A stretch of 36,906 nucleotides of DNA, taken from positions 1 through 36,906 of the IMG/VR virus record IMGVR_UViG_3300042896_000770; one strand, written 5' to 3'. The position numbers and the translations under genes were made by a program. Shown piece by piece: positions 1 to 7,388 of this stretch. Within the stretch, counting starts at the first letter, position 1, and each line of letters starts with the position of its first letter. The notes beneath the pieces were generated by a model. That model searched no databases. It was given only the letters and a program-made list of their open reading frames with translations, and was not told the origin of the DNA. This stretch comes from a virus.

Positions 1-55
1 AATGATTATCTTTTATTTAGAAATTATTTTTATATTGGTCAAAAATTTTGGGAAT

Positions 56-661
56 ATGAAAAAGGAAGATTTGACCTATGGGGTTATAAAGAGGGCTATT
101 GAGAAGGGGGGCTTTAAGTTCTTTGTTGGTCCTTATAATGTTAATATGGTTGGGGTACGATCTCTTAACCGTAAGGTAGATGGTTGGGATGATTTCTTTT
201 GTTTGTTATATGAGGATGAATATGGGAAGAAGGTTTGTTGGGTAGATGATCAGTTTACTAGTGATCCCGGGATTTATTATATGCAGAATAAGTTATTGAA
301 TCCTGCGGGGTGTGGTATTTTGGCTAGGGGTCAATATCGTGGGGTTTGGAAAATAGGTAAGCATGGGAAGAATCAGTATGAAGCTTTTGTACAAACGGGT
401 AATAAGGTAAAGCTTTATAGGGATCGTAATAGGGATAACATTATGGACTTTGATGTAAAGAGTATCCAGGAGGGTTATTTTGGTGTGAACCAGCACCACG
501 GTTATGATTCTGGTAAGGTGGGCCCAAATTCAGCGGCTTGTCAGGTTCACAGGTATAAGAAGGATTTAGCTTATGTGTTATCTATTGCTAAGAAGAACAC
601 GGCTGCTGGAAATGGGGATAGTTTTACTTATACACTTTTGGAGGAGGGTAAGGATTTTTGA
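56..661 (+). CDS. Putative phage peptidoglycan hydrolase (L,D-transpeptidase-like signature)
   Basis: A 201-aa protein. The frame is open back to base 2, but the upstream 18 residues are hydrophobic filler and the family-like N-terminus begins at the ATG at 56. It resembles a family common in Bacteroidota phages and prophages with an early 'NMVGVRS' block, a central 'RDRNRD' (residues 122-127) and a late HHG (147-149) followed by S-x-x-C (S159, C162, then QV). The His/Ser/Cys arrangement recalls the YkuD L,D-transpeptidase motif, so a cell-wall enzyme active at lysis is the best guess. That is inference; the usual SHGC spelling is not present. No signal peptide is seen, so export would depend on a holin. 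It sits just upstream of a small membrane protein, fitting a lysis locus. GGG codons are unusually frequent compared with the rest of the window. Confidence 0.6.
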   Translation: MKKEDLTYGVIKRAIEKGGFKFFVGPYNVNMVGVRSLNRKVDGWDDFFCLLYEDEYGKKVCWVDDQFTSDPGIYYMQNKLLNPAGCGILARGQYRGVWKIGKHGKNQYEAFVQTGNKVKLYRDRNRDNIMDFDVKSIQEGYFGVNQHHGYDSGKVGPNSAACQVHRYKKDLAYVLSIAKKNTAAGNGDSFTYTLLEEGKDF

Positions 662-692
662 TATTATTTATCTTTTTTGTATATTGTAATAT

Positions 693-1037
693 ATGCAAGA
701 AGGTAAATTAGATAAGGCGGCTAGGTTTGTAGATAACTGGTGGAAGATATTGTCTGTTGGTATTGCGATGATTTTGATTATTTATCAGATATCTGTTATA
801 TGGATAAAGGCTAAGGAGATGGAGCAGAATCTTGAGAACTTAGAACATGATATAAAAATTCAGAATGATATTAGAGATGAGAAATCTGATAAACGATATC
901 AAAAGACTACAGAGATGTATGATGATTTAACTGATCGGGGTATAGAGTTGACTAGAGATTACCAGGATCATTTAATTGATGATGCTTATTTTAGGGGTAA
1001 GATGGATGCTGAGATTGACAATTTAAAAAATAGATAA
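693..1037 (+). CDS. Small membrane protein with coiled coil, possible spanin- or holin-like lysis protein
   Basis: A 114-aa protein with one clear membrane segment (about residues 17-38, bordered by a Trp pair and a Lys) followed by a long, highly charged helical region (about 40-112) that looks like a coiled coil. A membrane anchor followed by a charged helix is the layout of an inner-membrane spanin (Rz-like), and the position 31 bases after the putative hydrolase supports a lysis role. No lipoprotein partner (outer spanin) was seen nearby. It could equally be an unrelated membrane anchor. The gene ends about ten bases before a folded RNA element with a T run. Confidence 0.5.
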   Translation: MQEGKLDKAARFVDNWWKILSVGIAMILIIYQISVIWIKAKEMEQNLENLEHDIKIQNDIRDEKSDKRYQKTTEMYDDLTDRGIELTRDYQDHLIDDAYFRGKMDAEIDNLKNR

Positions 1038-1047
1038 TAGATATTAT

Positions 1048-1106
1048 GGGACCAGCGGAGTGATACTCCGGAAAAGCGCCTAATCAGCAACTGGGCCCAA
1101 TTTTTT
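1048..1106 (+). terminator. Compact RNA fold followed by T6; probable terminator or structured RNA
   Basis: An outer stem GGGACCAG (1048-1055) with CTGGGCCC (1091-1098) pairs at seven of eight positions. An inner hairpin CGGAGT/ACTCCG (1056-1061/1065-1070, loop GAT) abuts it directly. A 20-base unpaired joint (1071-1090) fills the 3' side. AA and then six T follow. It lies between the first lysis locus and the tail-fibre operon, so intrinsic termination is the simplest reading. The long joint and GC-rich core are unusual for a plain terminator. Confidence 0.5.
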
Positions 1107-1119
1107 AATTAGAAATTTG

Positions 1120-1127
1120 TATCTTTA
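1120..1127 (+). promoter_or_regulatory. Weak candidate Bacteroidota -7 box for the tail-fibre operon
   Basis: TATCTTTA differs by one base from the Bacteroidota -7 consensus TAnnTTTG and lies 40 bases before the first tail-fibre start, just after the T-run hairpin. No TTTG is seen at the usual distance upstream, so this is weak. Confidence 0.25.
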
Positions 1128-1166
1128 AATAGAAATGGTTATATTATATTAAACAATAAAGCTATT

Positions 1167-1769
1167 ATGAGTATAGGAAATTTAAAAACGGAAGGTAATA
1201 AAGGGAATAACTTTCCTTACCAACTAAGAACCTTACAGTTATTAGATGCTATAAACAATAGTATCAGTGCTTTGCCAGGTGTAGATTATGAAACTAGAAC
1301 TACTACCTATGAAGCTATTGGTTCTGGAACAGGATATTCTATTGGAGATATTGTAGTAAGATATGATATTATAGATGTTGCTACATCTACTGTTGTATCT
1401 ACTGTATGGTTTAATCAAACTTTACAGACTACTATTACTCCAGCTCCTTTAGCGGCAGATCTTGTTCCTATTAGTGCACCTAGTGGAGTAACAGTATTAA
1501 ACAGTTCACTAACTGTTGATAGTGGTGCTATTCTAAGAACTCCTAATTTTTTAAGACCAGCAGGTTCTAATGGAACTGTAATAGCAGGGACATATTCAAT
1601 GTCATTTGCAAGTGTTGGAACAGGTAATGCTATTGTAGGAGGTATGATTCTAAAAACTGGTGAGACTCTTAACTTTGATGCTGGAGCTATTGATAACACA
1701 TTAGGAGCTGTAGCTTATGATACCACAACTAATGCTGGGGCTGAGTTAATCATCATTACACTTACATAA
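1167..1769 (+). CDS. Tail-fibre/appendage protein with phage N-terminal adaptor-like region
   Basis: A 200-aa protein. The first 30 residues (MSIGNLKTEGNKGNNFPYQL and after) look like the N-terminal segment repeated across tail proteins of Bacteroidota phages, presumably for docking to the virion. A segment from about residue 45 to 95 contains 'GSGTGYSIGD', a beta-rich motif common in phage fibres. The C-terminal half is beta-rich and low in charge. It starts a run of five tail-type genes and its TAA overlaps the next ATG by one base, so the two are probably translationally coupled. Structural role is well supported; the exact receptor role is inference. Confidence 0.6.
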   Translation: MSIGNLKTEGNKGNNFPYQLRTLQLLDAINNSISALPGVDYETRTTTYEAIGSGTGYSIGDIVVRYDIIDVATSTVVSTVWFNQTLQTTITPAPLAADLVPISAPSGVTVLNSSLTVDSGAILRTPNFLRPAGSNGTVIAGTYSMSFASVGTGNAIVGGMILKTGETLNFDAGAIDNTLGAVAYDTTTNAGAELIIITLT

Positions 1770-3019
1770 TGGCTACTATAATATCTACTTCCCAAATATC
1801 TAATCAATCAATATTGGCTAATGACCCAATGTTGGCTGATGCATTTGGTAGACTAAGAGTAGCACAGCCATTAACACTATTTGATTCTTCTAATAGATAC
1901 AGAGATAATGGTCTATGGGCTACATCAACAGCAAGTGGAGGAGCAGCTGTGTTTAGTGCAAATGAAGGACTAGTAAATCTTAATGTAGATACAACAAGTG
2001 GTTCACAAGTACTAAGAGAAACATTTAAAGTAATGTCATATCAACCAGGTAAGTCATTGCTAGTACTAAATACATTTGTAATGGCTCCTGCTCAGAATAA
2101 TCTAAGACAGAGAGTAGGTTACTTTGGTACTGATAATGGTATTTATGTACAACTTAGTGATAATACTTTAAGTTTTGTAGAAAGAAGTTTAGTTACAGGT
2201 GTTATTACAGAATCAGTTGTTGATCAATCTTCTTGGAATGCTGATACCTTAGATGGCAATGGTCCATCAGGAATAACTTTAGATATTACTAAGGCTCAGA
2301 TTTTATTCATGGATATTGAGTGGTTAGGAGAAGGAACTGTAAGAGTAGGTTTTATTATAGATGGTAACTTCATTGTATGCCATAGATTTAATCATGCTAA
2401 TTTTATTACATCTACTTATATTACTACAGCTTCATTACCACTTAGATATGAGATAACTAATACAGGAGTAACAGCAACTGCCAGCACATTAAAACAAGTT
2501 TGTTCTAGTGCAATATCTGAAGGTGGTTATGAACTTAGAGGAGCACAACAAGCAGTTGGAACACCTATTACTACTCCTAAAACATTTGCTGTAGCAGGAA
2601 CGTATTATCCAATGGTAGGAATTAGACTTAAAACTACTGCATTAGATGCTATAATTATAACTACAGCGGTATCTATATTAGGATTAGGAAATGGAAAAAA
2701 CTACGCTTGGAGAGTTGTGCAAGGTGCTACTATAACTGGTGGAGCATGGGTATCTGCTGGAACTGATTCTTCAGTAGAGTATAATATAACAGGGTCATCT
2801 GCCGCAGGTGGTAGAGTATTAGCACAAGGATATGTAAATGCATCTAATCAAGGTTCTCCAAGTATCAATATATTAAAAGAGGCAATATTTGCTAGTCAAT
2901 TAGAAAGAAATACTTTTACAGGTACACGTTTTGAATTGGTTATTGAAATGGCTATTGATGCTACAGGAGGAACTTTAGGAGCATATGTTTCATTAGACTG
3001 GGAAGAAATAAGTAGATAA
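1769..3019 (+). CDS. Phage structural/tail-fibre protein of the DAFGRLRV type
   Basis: A 416-aa protein with a recognisable pattern: DAFGRLRV at residues 24-31, then TLFDS, then YQPGKS (about 91-96), QRVGYFG (about 114-120), GPSGITLD (165-172), KAQILF (175-180) and WLGEGTVRVGF (185-195). This combination belongs to a family frequent in phages from many environments, usually annotated as structural or tail fibre. The N-terminal two thirds carry the family core; the last 150 residues are beta-rich. It follows the preceding gene with a one-base TAATG overlap. Enzymatic activity is not apparent. Confidence 0.65.
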   Translation: MATIISTSQISNQSILANDPMLADAFGRLRVAQPLTLFDSSNRYRDNGLWATSTASGGAAVFSANEGLVNLNVDTTSGSQVLRETFKVMSYQPGKSLLVLNTFVMAPAQNNLRQRVGYFGTDNGIYVQLSDNTLSFVERSLVTGVITESVVDQSSWNADTLDGNGPSGITLDITKAQILFMDIEWLGEGTVRVGFIIDGNFIVCHRFNHANFITSTYITTASLPLRYEITNTGVTATASTLKQVCSSAISEGGYELRGAQQAVGTPITTPKTFAVAGTYYPMVGIRLKTTALDAIIITTAVSILGLGNGKNYAWRVVQGATITGGAWVSAGTDSSVEYNITGSSAAGGRVLAQGYVNASNQGSPSINILKEAIFASQLERNTFTGTRFELVIEMAIDATGGTLGAYVSLDWEEISR

Positions 3020-3046
3020 TGTATTTACATTAAACAAGACATATTA

Positions 3047-3454
3047 ATGAGCACACAAATACAAATATCATCAGGTGGTGGAGGTGCAACACCTAATGTA
3101 AAAACAGCAACCTTTGGTTGTAGTGTTAATGGAGGTGGTTTTGCGCCACTAATAGGTATTATTGGATATACAGTTATTCCTTATAGTGGCACTATTACTG
3201 GTTGGAATATAGTTTCTGATATAGCAGGTAGTTGTGTTATTGATGTATGGAAAGCAGCAGGAGTAGTTCCTACTGTAGCTAATACTATTGCGGGAACAGA
3301 GAAGCCTACCCTAACTGCTCAACAACTTAACTCAGATAATACTCTTACTACTTGGACAACAGCTGTAACAGCGGGTGATGTTATTGGATTTAATCTTGAT
3401 TCTGCATCTACTTTAACAAGCGTTAATTTAATTATCACAATTTTAAAATCATAA
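3047..3454 (+). CDS. Small beta-rich tail-fibre or receptor-binding protein
   Basis: A 135-aa protein built around a motif series familiar from phage fibre tips: a glycine-rich start, IPYSGTITGW (about residues 44-53), CVIDVWKAAG (about 63-72), a PT...KPTL block, LTTWTTAVTAGDVIGFNLDS (about 101-120) and a final hydrophobic strand. This pattern is widespread in phage tail proteins and in some bacterial surface proteins, generally with unknown ligand. It probably folds as a small beta-sandwich and acts in host recognition. Neighbours on both sides are tail-type genes in the same direction. Confidence 0.6.
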   Translation: MSTQIQISSGGGGATPNVKTATFGCSVNGGGFAPLIGIIGYTVIPYSGTITGWNIVSDIAGSCVIDVWKAAGVVPTVANTIAGTEKPTLTAQQLNSDNTLTTWTTAVTAGDVIGFNLDSASTLTSVNLIITILKS

Positions 3455-3457
3455 ATT

Positions 3458-3727
3458 ATGAGTTTTACTTGGATAGAATTAGAGAGAAGAACAATTCCTG
3501 AGCAACAGATTACTTGGCAATATGATGATGAAGGTAATCCTATCCCTAATACAGATGAAGTATTTGATTATGTAATGGTATATACTTTAATAGAATATTA
3601 TTATCCTGTTTATGACACAAAAGTAACTATTGAGGTTACTCACTTTAATCCACAAACTGAGGCAGATGTTGATTTAGGAATAAATAATATGGGAATTACA
3701 GAAGAAAGAAAACTTGAAAATCAATAA
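3458..3727 (+). CDS. Hypothetical protein in the tail-fibre operon
   Basis: An 89-aa acidic protein with many aromatic residues (TWIELE near the start, IEYYYPVYD around residues 46-54) and a GNPIPN turn. I do not recognise a family. It sits three bases after the previous stop and two bases before the next gene's ATG, so it is surely translated as part of the fibre operon. A fibre-assembly chaperone or a small fibre subunit would fit the location; neither is shown by the sequence. Confidence 0.55.
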   Translation: MSFTWIELERRTIPEQQITWQYDDEGNPIPNTDEVFDYVMVYTLIEYYYPVYDTKVTIEVTHFNPQTEADVDLGINNMGITEERKLENQ

Positions 3728-3729
3728 TT

Positions 3730-5409
3730 ATGGCAACAAGAACGGTATCTAATGCAGGTGGTAACTGGAATGCGGTAGGCACTTGGACAGGTGGTGTTGT
3801 ACCAATTGCTGGTGATGATATAGCTTTTACTATTACATCAGGAAATCTTACTGTGAATGTTGCATCTGCAAACTTAGTAGGAGTAAACTTTACTAATTAT
3901 ATAGGCACAATTACTTTCAATGCAAATATAACCACAAATGGCGTTCTTAATCTCGGTGCTGGATTATATACACAAGCGGGGGCAAGTGGTATTGTTTTAA
4001 ATGGAACTGCTACATTAACATCGGGAGGTGTTACTTGGTCGAGGACATTGGTATTTGGAGGTACTTCTGCAACATATACATTGGTTGGTAACTGGACTGT
4101 AACTGGTTTAATAACATTTCAAGGAAGTGGAACTACTACTCTTACAAATAATACATTAAATATCAATGGTAGTTTAACACAAACAACTGCTGGTATATAT
4201 GCAGGAACTACTTCAATTATCTTTGGTGGCACAGGAACGTGGAGTAATTCATCTACAGGAATAATAAATAATGTATTAACAATAAACACCGTAGGTACAC
4301 TTACTATATCAGGAACTGTTTATAAAGGAAGTGGATTATTTACTTATACATCAGGTATAATAGATGACACAACTGGTACTGTTTCTGTTCAAGCACTAAC
4401 TTTAAATTTATCAGGATTTACATTTAGAAAATTATTAGTAAATGGAGCAATTACATTAACAAGTAATCTTAATGCCACTACTTTTGGTACTTGGGGTAAT
4501 AGTGCAACTACTTTTACACTTGGTGCTTTTTCACTTAATTTTACTAATTTAGAATTAGGCAATACTAATACTACTACACTACCTACTAATTGGACTGCAC
4601 AAAATGTAGAATTAGTTAATATTACTACTTCAACATTAACAGGAAACTCAATCACTATAACAGAAAATCTCACTCAATCGGGTGCAGGTCTTTATTCAGG
4701 AACAACAACATTTACTTATTCTGTCCCTGCTTTAGCTACTGGAACTTGGTCAAGGACTGGTAATGGTAGATTGCAAAATAATCTTAATATTAATAGTGCT
4801 GGAACAATAAATTTTACTGGAGGTCATATTGGTGGTGGGATATTTACATATACTGCTGGAACAGTTAATGTACAAGTGGGTTCTATTTTATATAATAGTA
4901 GTGGTAGTACAACATTTAATGGAGCAGGAATAACTTGGTATAATGTTGTTTTTGGTGCGGTTAGTGGTACTGCTTCTGTTGGGGCTGTAACTCTTAACAC
5001 TCAATTAATATGTTTAGGCACACTAACATTACAACTTTCAACTACTACTTTTTCAGGTACAGATGGAACATTTGATACCTATGATTTTGTATTAGGTTCT
5101 GATGGTACTGCATTAAGAACAACACAACTTGTATCTACAAAAACATATAGAGTAAGACAATCATTTACTTGTACACAGGCGACAAGTGTTGGTCAAATTT
5201 TATTAAGGTCTACTATCGGAGGTTCACAAGCAATATTCACACTTGATAGTGGCTCTACTATTGATGTAGGTTTTGTAAATGCTACTGATATTAACTCATC
5301 ACTTGGTAGACCAATATACAGTTACAAAGGAGTATTTTCAAATACACTAAATTGGGGATTACTACCAACAGATAATACAAGGTCAGGAAGATCAACTTTT
5401 GTAGGATAA
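3730..5409 (+). CDS. Large Thr/Gly/Asn-rich beta-solenoid-like tail-fibre protein
   Basis: A 559-aa protein opening with GGNWNAVGTWTGGVVP (about residues 10-25) and a following GDD, a start seen in many Bacteroidota phage fibres and surface adhesins. The body is made of repeated short strands rich in T, N, G and S with hydrophobic residues at alternating positions ('LTLNLSGFTF', 'NLNATTFGTW', 'ITENLTQSG'), suggesting a right-handed beta-helix or similar solenoid. Few charged residues and no cysteine-rich segments. The C-terminal ~90 residues change character (more charged and hydrophobic, ending GRSTFVG) and may be the tip or a trimerisation domain. Likely the main host-contacting fibre of this operon; no catalytic motif is evident. 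Confidence 0.6.
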   Translation: MATRTVSNAGGNWNAVGTWTGGVVPIAGDDIAFTITSGNLTVNVASANLVGVNFTNYIGTITFNANITTNGVLNLGAGLYTQAGASGIVLNGTATLTSGGVTWSRTLVFGGTSATYTLVGNWTVTGLITFQGSGTTTLTNNTLNINGSLTQTTAGIYAGTTSIIFGGTGTWSNSSTGIINNVLTINTVGTLTISGTVYKGSGLFTYTSGIIDDTTGTVSVQALTLNLSGFTFRKLLVNGAITLTSNLNATTFGTWGNSATTFTLGAFSLNFTNLELGNTNTTTLPTNWTAQNVELVNITTSTLTGNSITITENLTQSGAGLYSGTTTFTYSVPALATGTWSRTGNGRLQNNLNINSAGTINFTGGHIGGGIFTYTAGTVNVQVGSILYNSSGSTTFNGAGITWYNVVFGAVSGTASVGAVTLNTQLICLGTLTLQLSTTTFSGTDGTFDTYDFVLGSDGTALRTTQLVSTKTYRVRQSFTCTQATSVGQILLRSTIGGSQAIFTLDSGSTIDVGFVNATDINSSLGRPIYSYKGVFSNTLNWGLLPTDNTRSGRSTFVG

Positions 5410-5434
5410 CTTAAAAATTAATTACCTTTTCAAT

Positions 5435-5836
5435 ATGAACTTTAAAGAATCTATATCTCACTATTTTTTAGAAGTCTCAGCATTTCTAACACTTTTTTTT
5501 ACTGAGTTATCTTCAGCTTTATATGCTATAGGATTCTTAATTATGGTAGATACTTTTTTAGGTATATGGGCCGCTAAAAATACAGGTGGGTGGAAATCTA
5601 TAACTTCACGTAAAGCAGGAAGAATTATATCTAAGCTTATTGTGTATCCATTAGCCATCATGGTAGCTAAGGTAGCTCAAGAGTATCTTTCACCAAGTAT
5701 TCCCTGGATAGATGTAACTACTGGTATTATTGCTACAGTTGAAGTAAAAAGTATATTTGAAAATAGTAGTATTATACTTGGATATAACCTATGGGAAAAA
5801 ATTAAGAAAGCTATTTGGAAAGATAAAGAACAATAG
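5435..5836 (+). CDS. Phage holin, Phage_holin_4-like
   Basis: A 133-aa membrane protein with three to four hydrophobic segments (about residues 10-24, 26-47, 64-82 and 93-112). The core D-x-x-x-GIWAAK (from residue 39), SITSRKAGRIISKLIVYP (about 55-72) and a positively charged C-terminus match the holin family typical of Bacteroidota and Firmicutes phages. Role: permeabilise the inner membrane at the end of infection so the hydrolase reaches the wall. It follows the large fibre gene by 25 bases and is probably on the same transcript. Confidence 0.75.
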   Translation: MNFKESISHYFLEVSAFLTLFFTELSSALYAIGFLIMVDTFLGIWAAKNTGGWKSITSRKAGRIISKLIVYPLAIMVAKVAQEYLSPSIPWIDVTTGIIATVEVKSIFENSSIILGYNLWEKIKKAIWKDKEQ

Positions 5837-5838
5837 TT

Positions 5839-5869
5839 TTTGTAAATATGAATTATATTTATTATATTG
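5839..5869 (+). promoter_or_regulatory. Candidate Bacteroidota promoter before the small membrane gene
   Basis: TTTG at 5839-5842 is followed after 20 bases by TATATTG at 5863-5869, close to the TTTG-N19/21-TAnnTTTG pattern but one base short in the -7 box. It lies 29 bases before the start of the 78-aa membrane protein. Confidence 0.35.
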
Positions 5870-5897
5870 AATATCAAATAACACAAAATTATCTATC

Positions 5898-6134
5898 ATG
5901 AAAAATTTTATTGAAAACATGTTAAGTTCAGATGGAAAAATTTCTTCTAAAAGAGTTGTTACACTAGCTGCTTTTATTTTAATTTCTATTGGTTTTTTAG
6001 TTGACTTATTTACTGACTATACAATATCTGATAATGTTTATTCCGGTGTCGAGTATATTGTAATTGCTGGATTAGGTTTTACAGCATCTGAAAATTTTAC
6101 TAATTACAGATCATCTTCTAAAAAAGTAAAATAA
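5898..6134 (+). CDS. Small two-segment membrane protein, possible second holin or antiholin
   Basis: A 78-aa protein beginning with a short polar helix, then SSDGKISSKRVV (about residues 10-21), a pattern seen in small phage membrane proteins beside lysis genes. Two hydrophobic segments follow (about 22-38 and 48-65), and the C-terminus is basic (SSSKKVK). Size, topology and location directly after the holin suggest a second holin or an antiholin that times lysis. It is the last gene before a strong terminator. Confidence 0.5.
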   Translation: MKNFIENMLSSDGKISSKRVVTLAAFILISIGFLVDLFTDYTISDNVYSGVEYIVIAGLGFTASENFTNYRSSSKKVK

Positions 6135-6193
6135 ATCATTAATGTTTTAACAGGATACAATTTAATTTAGCTTTCTTTTGCTTTCCTGTAATT

Positions 6194-6222
6194 AAAGTCT
6201 CTGTTTATCAGAGACTTTTTTT
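6194..6222 (+). terminator. Strong intrinsic terminator after the lysis genes
   Basis: A perfect 10-bp stem AAAGTCTCTG/CAGAGACTTT (6194-6203 and 6209-6218) with loop TTTAT runs straight into a nine-base T tract (6216-6224). It separates the fibre/lysis transcript from the promoter at 6245-6276. Confidence 0.85.
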
Positions 6223-6244
6223 TTATTTTAAATTTAATATAAAC

Positions 6245-6276
6245 TTTGGAAGTTTAAACTTTATGTAATATATTTG
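6245..6276 (+). promoter_or_regulatory. Bacteroidota-type promoter driving the packaging operon
   Basis: TTTG at 6245-6248, exactly 20 bases, then TATATTTG at 6269-6276: a full match to the -33 TTTG and -7 TAnnTTTG consensus of Bacteroidota primary sigma promoters. Transcription would start near 6283, about 20 bases before the first gene at 6303, and immediately after a strong terminator. This is the clearest promoter in the window. Confidence 0.75.
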
Positions 6277-6302
6277 TCTCAAGTTTAATTAAAAAAATAA
6301 CC

Positions 6303-6602
6303 ATGTCAGAACAAACCAACACAGAAGAGACAAAAGTTCCTAGCGAAAAAGAGATCAAGGAACATCGTACAGCAATGGAAAACTTTTATAAAAGTGAATT
6401 ACCAATGCTTAAAAGTAGATTAGAATACGAGACACTTTTAACAGAGATTGAAAAACAAAAGTTAATAAGAGTTGAATCTATTGCTCGTCAAGCTATGATC
6501 ATGTATCCTCCAGGAACTCAAGAAGCGCCAACTGCTAATAATCAAGAAGAGGCTCCAGAAGCTCCAAAACAAAAAACAGAGAAGAAGCTTAAGTCAGTAT
6601 AA
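6303..6602 (+). CDS. Small charged hypothetical protein
   Basis: A 99-aa, highly charged protein. The N-terminal 30 residues are Glu/Thr/Lys-rich; the middle (about 25-70) is predicted helical with heptad-like hydrophobics (YKSELPMLKSRLEYETLLTE); the C-terminus is Pro/Ala/Glu-rich and ends in a lysine cluster. No family recognised. It is the first gene after the best promoter, 20 bases ahead of a winged-helix-like protein. A small coiled-coil accessory protein is the most that can be said. Confidence 0.6.
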   Translation: MSEQTNTEETKVPSEKEIKEHRTAMENFYKSELPMLKSRLEYETLLTEIEKQKLIRVESIARQAMIMYPPGTQEAPTANNQEEAPEAPKQKTEKKLKSV

Positions 6603-6622
6603 ATCCGTCATAAACCAACAAC

Positions 6623-6994
6623 ATGGCACAGGTTAATTTAGTTGATAAGCGTCATAAATTTACATTATCAGGTATTATAAAATTACAATTTCTTACACAT
6701 TCTTATCTTACTTCAACCCTATTAAGTGAGTCGGAATTAGATTGTCTTACTTTACTTGGATTAAAAGGTGAACAGGATCTTGCTGATTTTTGTGTAACAG
6801 CATCTTCTGATAATATTTTTAAGAGTACTCAAACAGTGAGAAACTGTTTAACAAAAATGGAGAAGATTGGATTTATAGTTAAAGAAGGAAAAAGTAAAAA
6901 AAAGATTTTTATTAATCCAGATTTAAAAATACAATGTTCAGGAAATATATTGTTGGACTTTAAATTTATACACATTGATACCAAAGAAATCTAG
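6623..6994 (+). CDS. Winged-helix-like DNA-binding protein
   Basis: A 123-aa protein with a helix-turn-helix-like middle: a helix around SESELDCLTLLG (residues 36-47), then a probable recognition helix at STQTVRNCLTKMEKIGF (about 67-83), then a basic wing (VKEGKSKKKIFINPDL, 85-100). This is the layout of winged-helix regulators or replication-type DNA binders. It precedes, and overlaps by 20 bases, the HU/IHF-like gene, a pairing that suggests roles in DNA organisation or late-gene control. The ATG is preceded by AAACCAAC. No enzymatic motif. Regulator versus packaging accessory cannot be decided from sequence. Confidence 0.55.
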   Translation: MAQVNLVDKRHKFTLSGIIKLQFLTHSYLTSTLLSESELDCLTLLGLKGEQDLADFCVTASSDNIFKSTQTVRNCLTKMEKIGFIVKEGKSKKKIFINPDLKIQCSGNILLDFKFIHIDTKEI

Positions 6995-7388
6995 AAATTT
7001 TATAGAGTCAACTGCAAAAGAATTAAATTTAAATCCTAATTTAGTAGAACATGTAGTTGACTATTATTGGAAAGGAATAAGAAAAAGTTTAGTAGAATTA
7101 AGATCTCCTATTATTCAAGTAAGATCAATAGGAGAATTTAGATTAAAAGTTTGGGATTTAGAAGAACAAAGAAGAAGATACCAATTACATTTAGATTCTG
7201 GAGATCCAAATAAAATGAGTTTTGCAAAACATCAAATAAGAAAAGATGTAGAAGAAAGATTAAAAAATTTAAATAAAGTGATGGAGATTACATCTGCAGA
7301 TAAAGAAAGGAAAGAAGAATTAAAAAATAAAAAAACTAATGGGTCTATCATTAAAAGAGATTTGGAATCACCGGATGCAAATTCTTGA
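6975..7388 (+). CDS. HU/IHF-like DNA-binding protein (TTG start)
   Basis: A 137-aa protein. Residues about 17-63 follow the HU/IHF pattern: a two-helix dimerisation region ('LNPNLVEHVVDYYW..IRKSL'), then a strand and turn 'IIQVRSIGEFRLKVW', comparable to the GFGxF segment of HU proteins. A charged helical tail (about 65-137) replaces the usual DNA-binding arms. An IHF-like gene is a conserved member of crAss-like genomes near the packaging genes. No ATG lies in frame between the upstream stop (6924) and residue 75, so TTG at 6975 is the only reasonable start; it overlaps the previous gene by 20 bases. It may bend DNA for packaging or transcription. Confidence 0.65.
   Translation: MIPKKSRNFIESTAKELNLNPNLVEHVVDYYWKGIRKSLVELRSPIIQVRSIGEFRLKVWDLEEQRRRYQLHLDSGDPNKMSFAKHQIRKDVEERLKNLNKVMEITSADKERKEELKNKKTNGSIIKRDLESPDANS

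Noticed and set aside
1048-1098. Possible hepatitis-delta-like, hammerhead or pistol ribozyme
   Set aside because: The pairing is simple nested stems; the pseudoknot order of delta-like ribozymes and the conserved core bases of hammerhead and pistol are absent.
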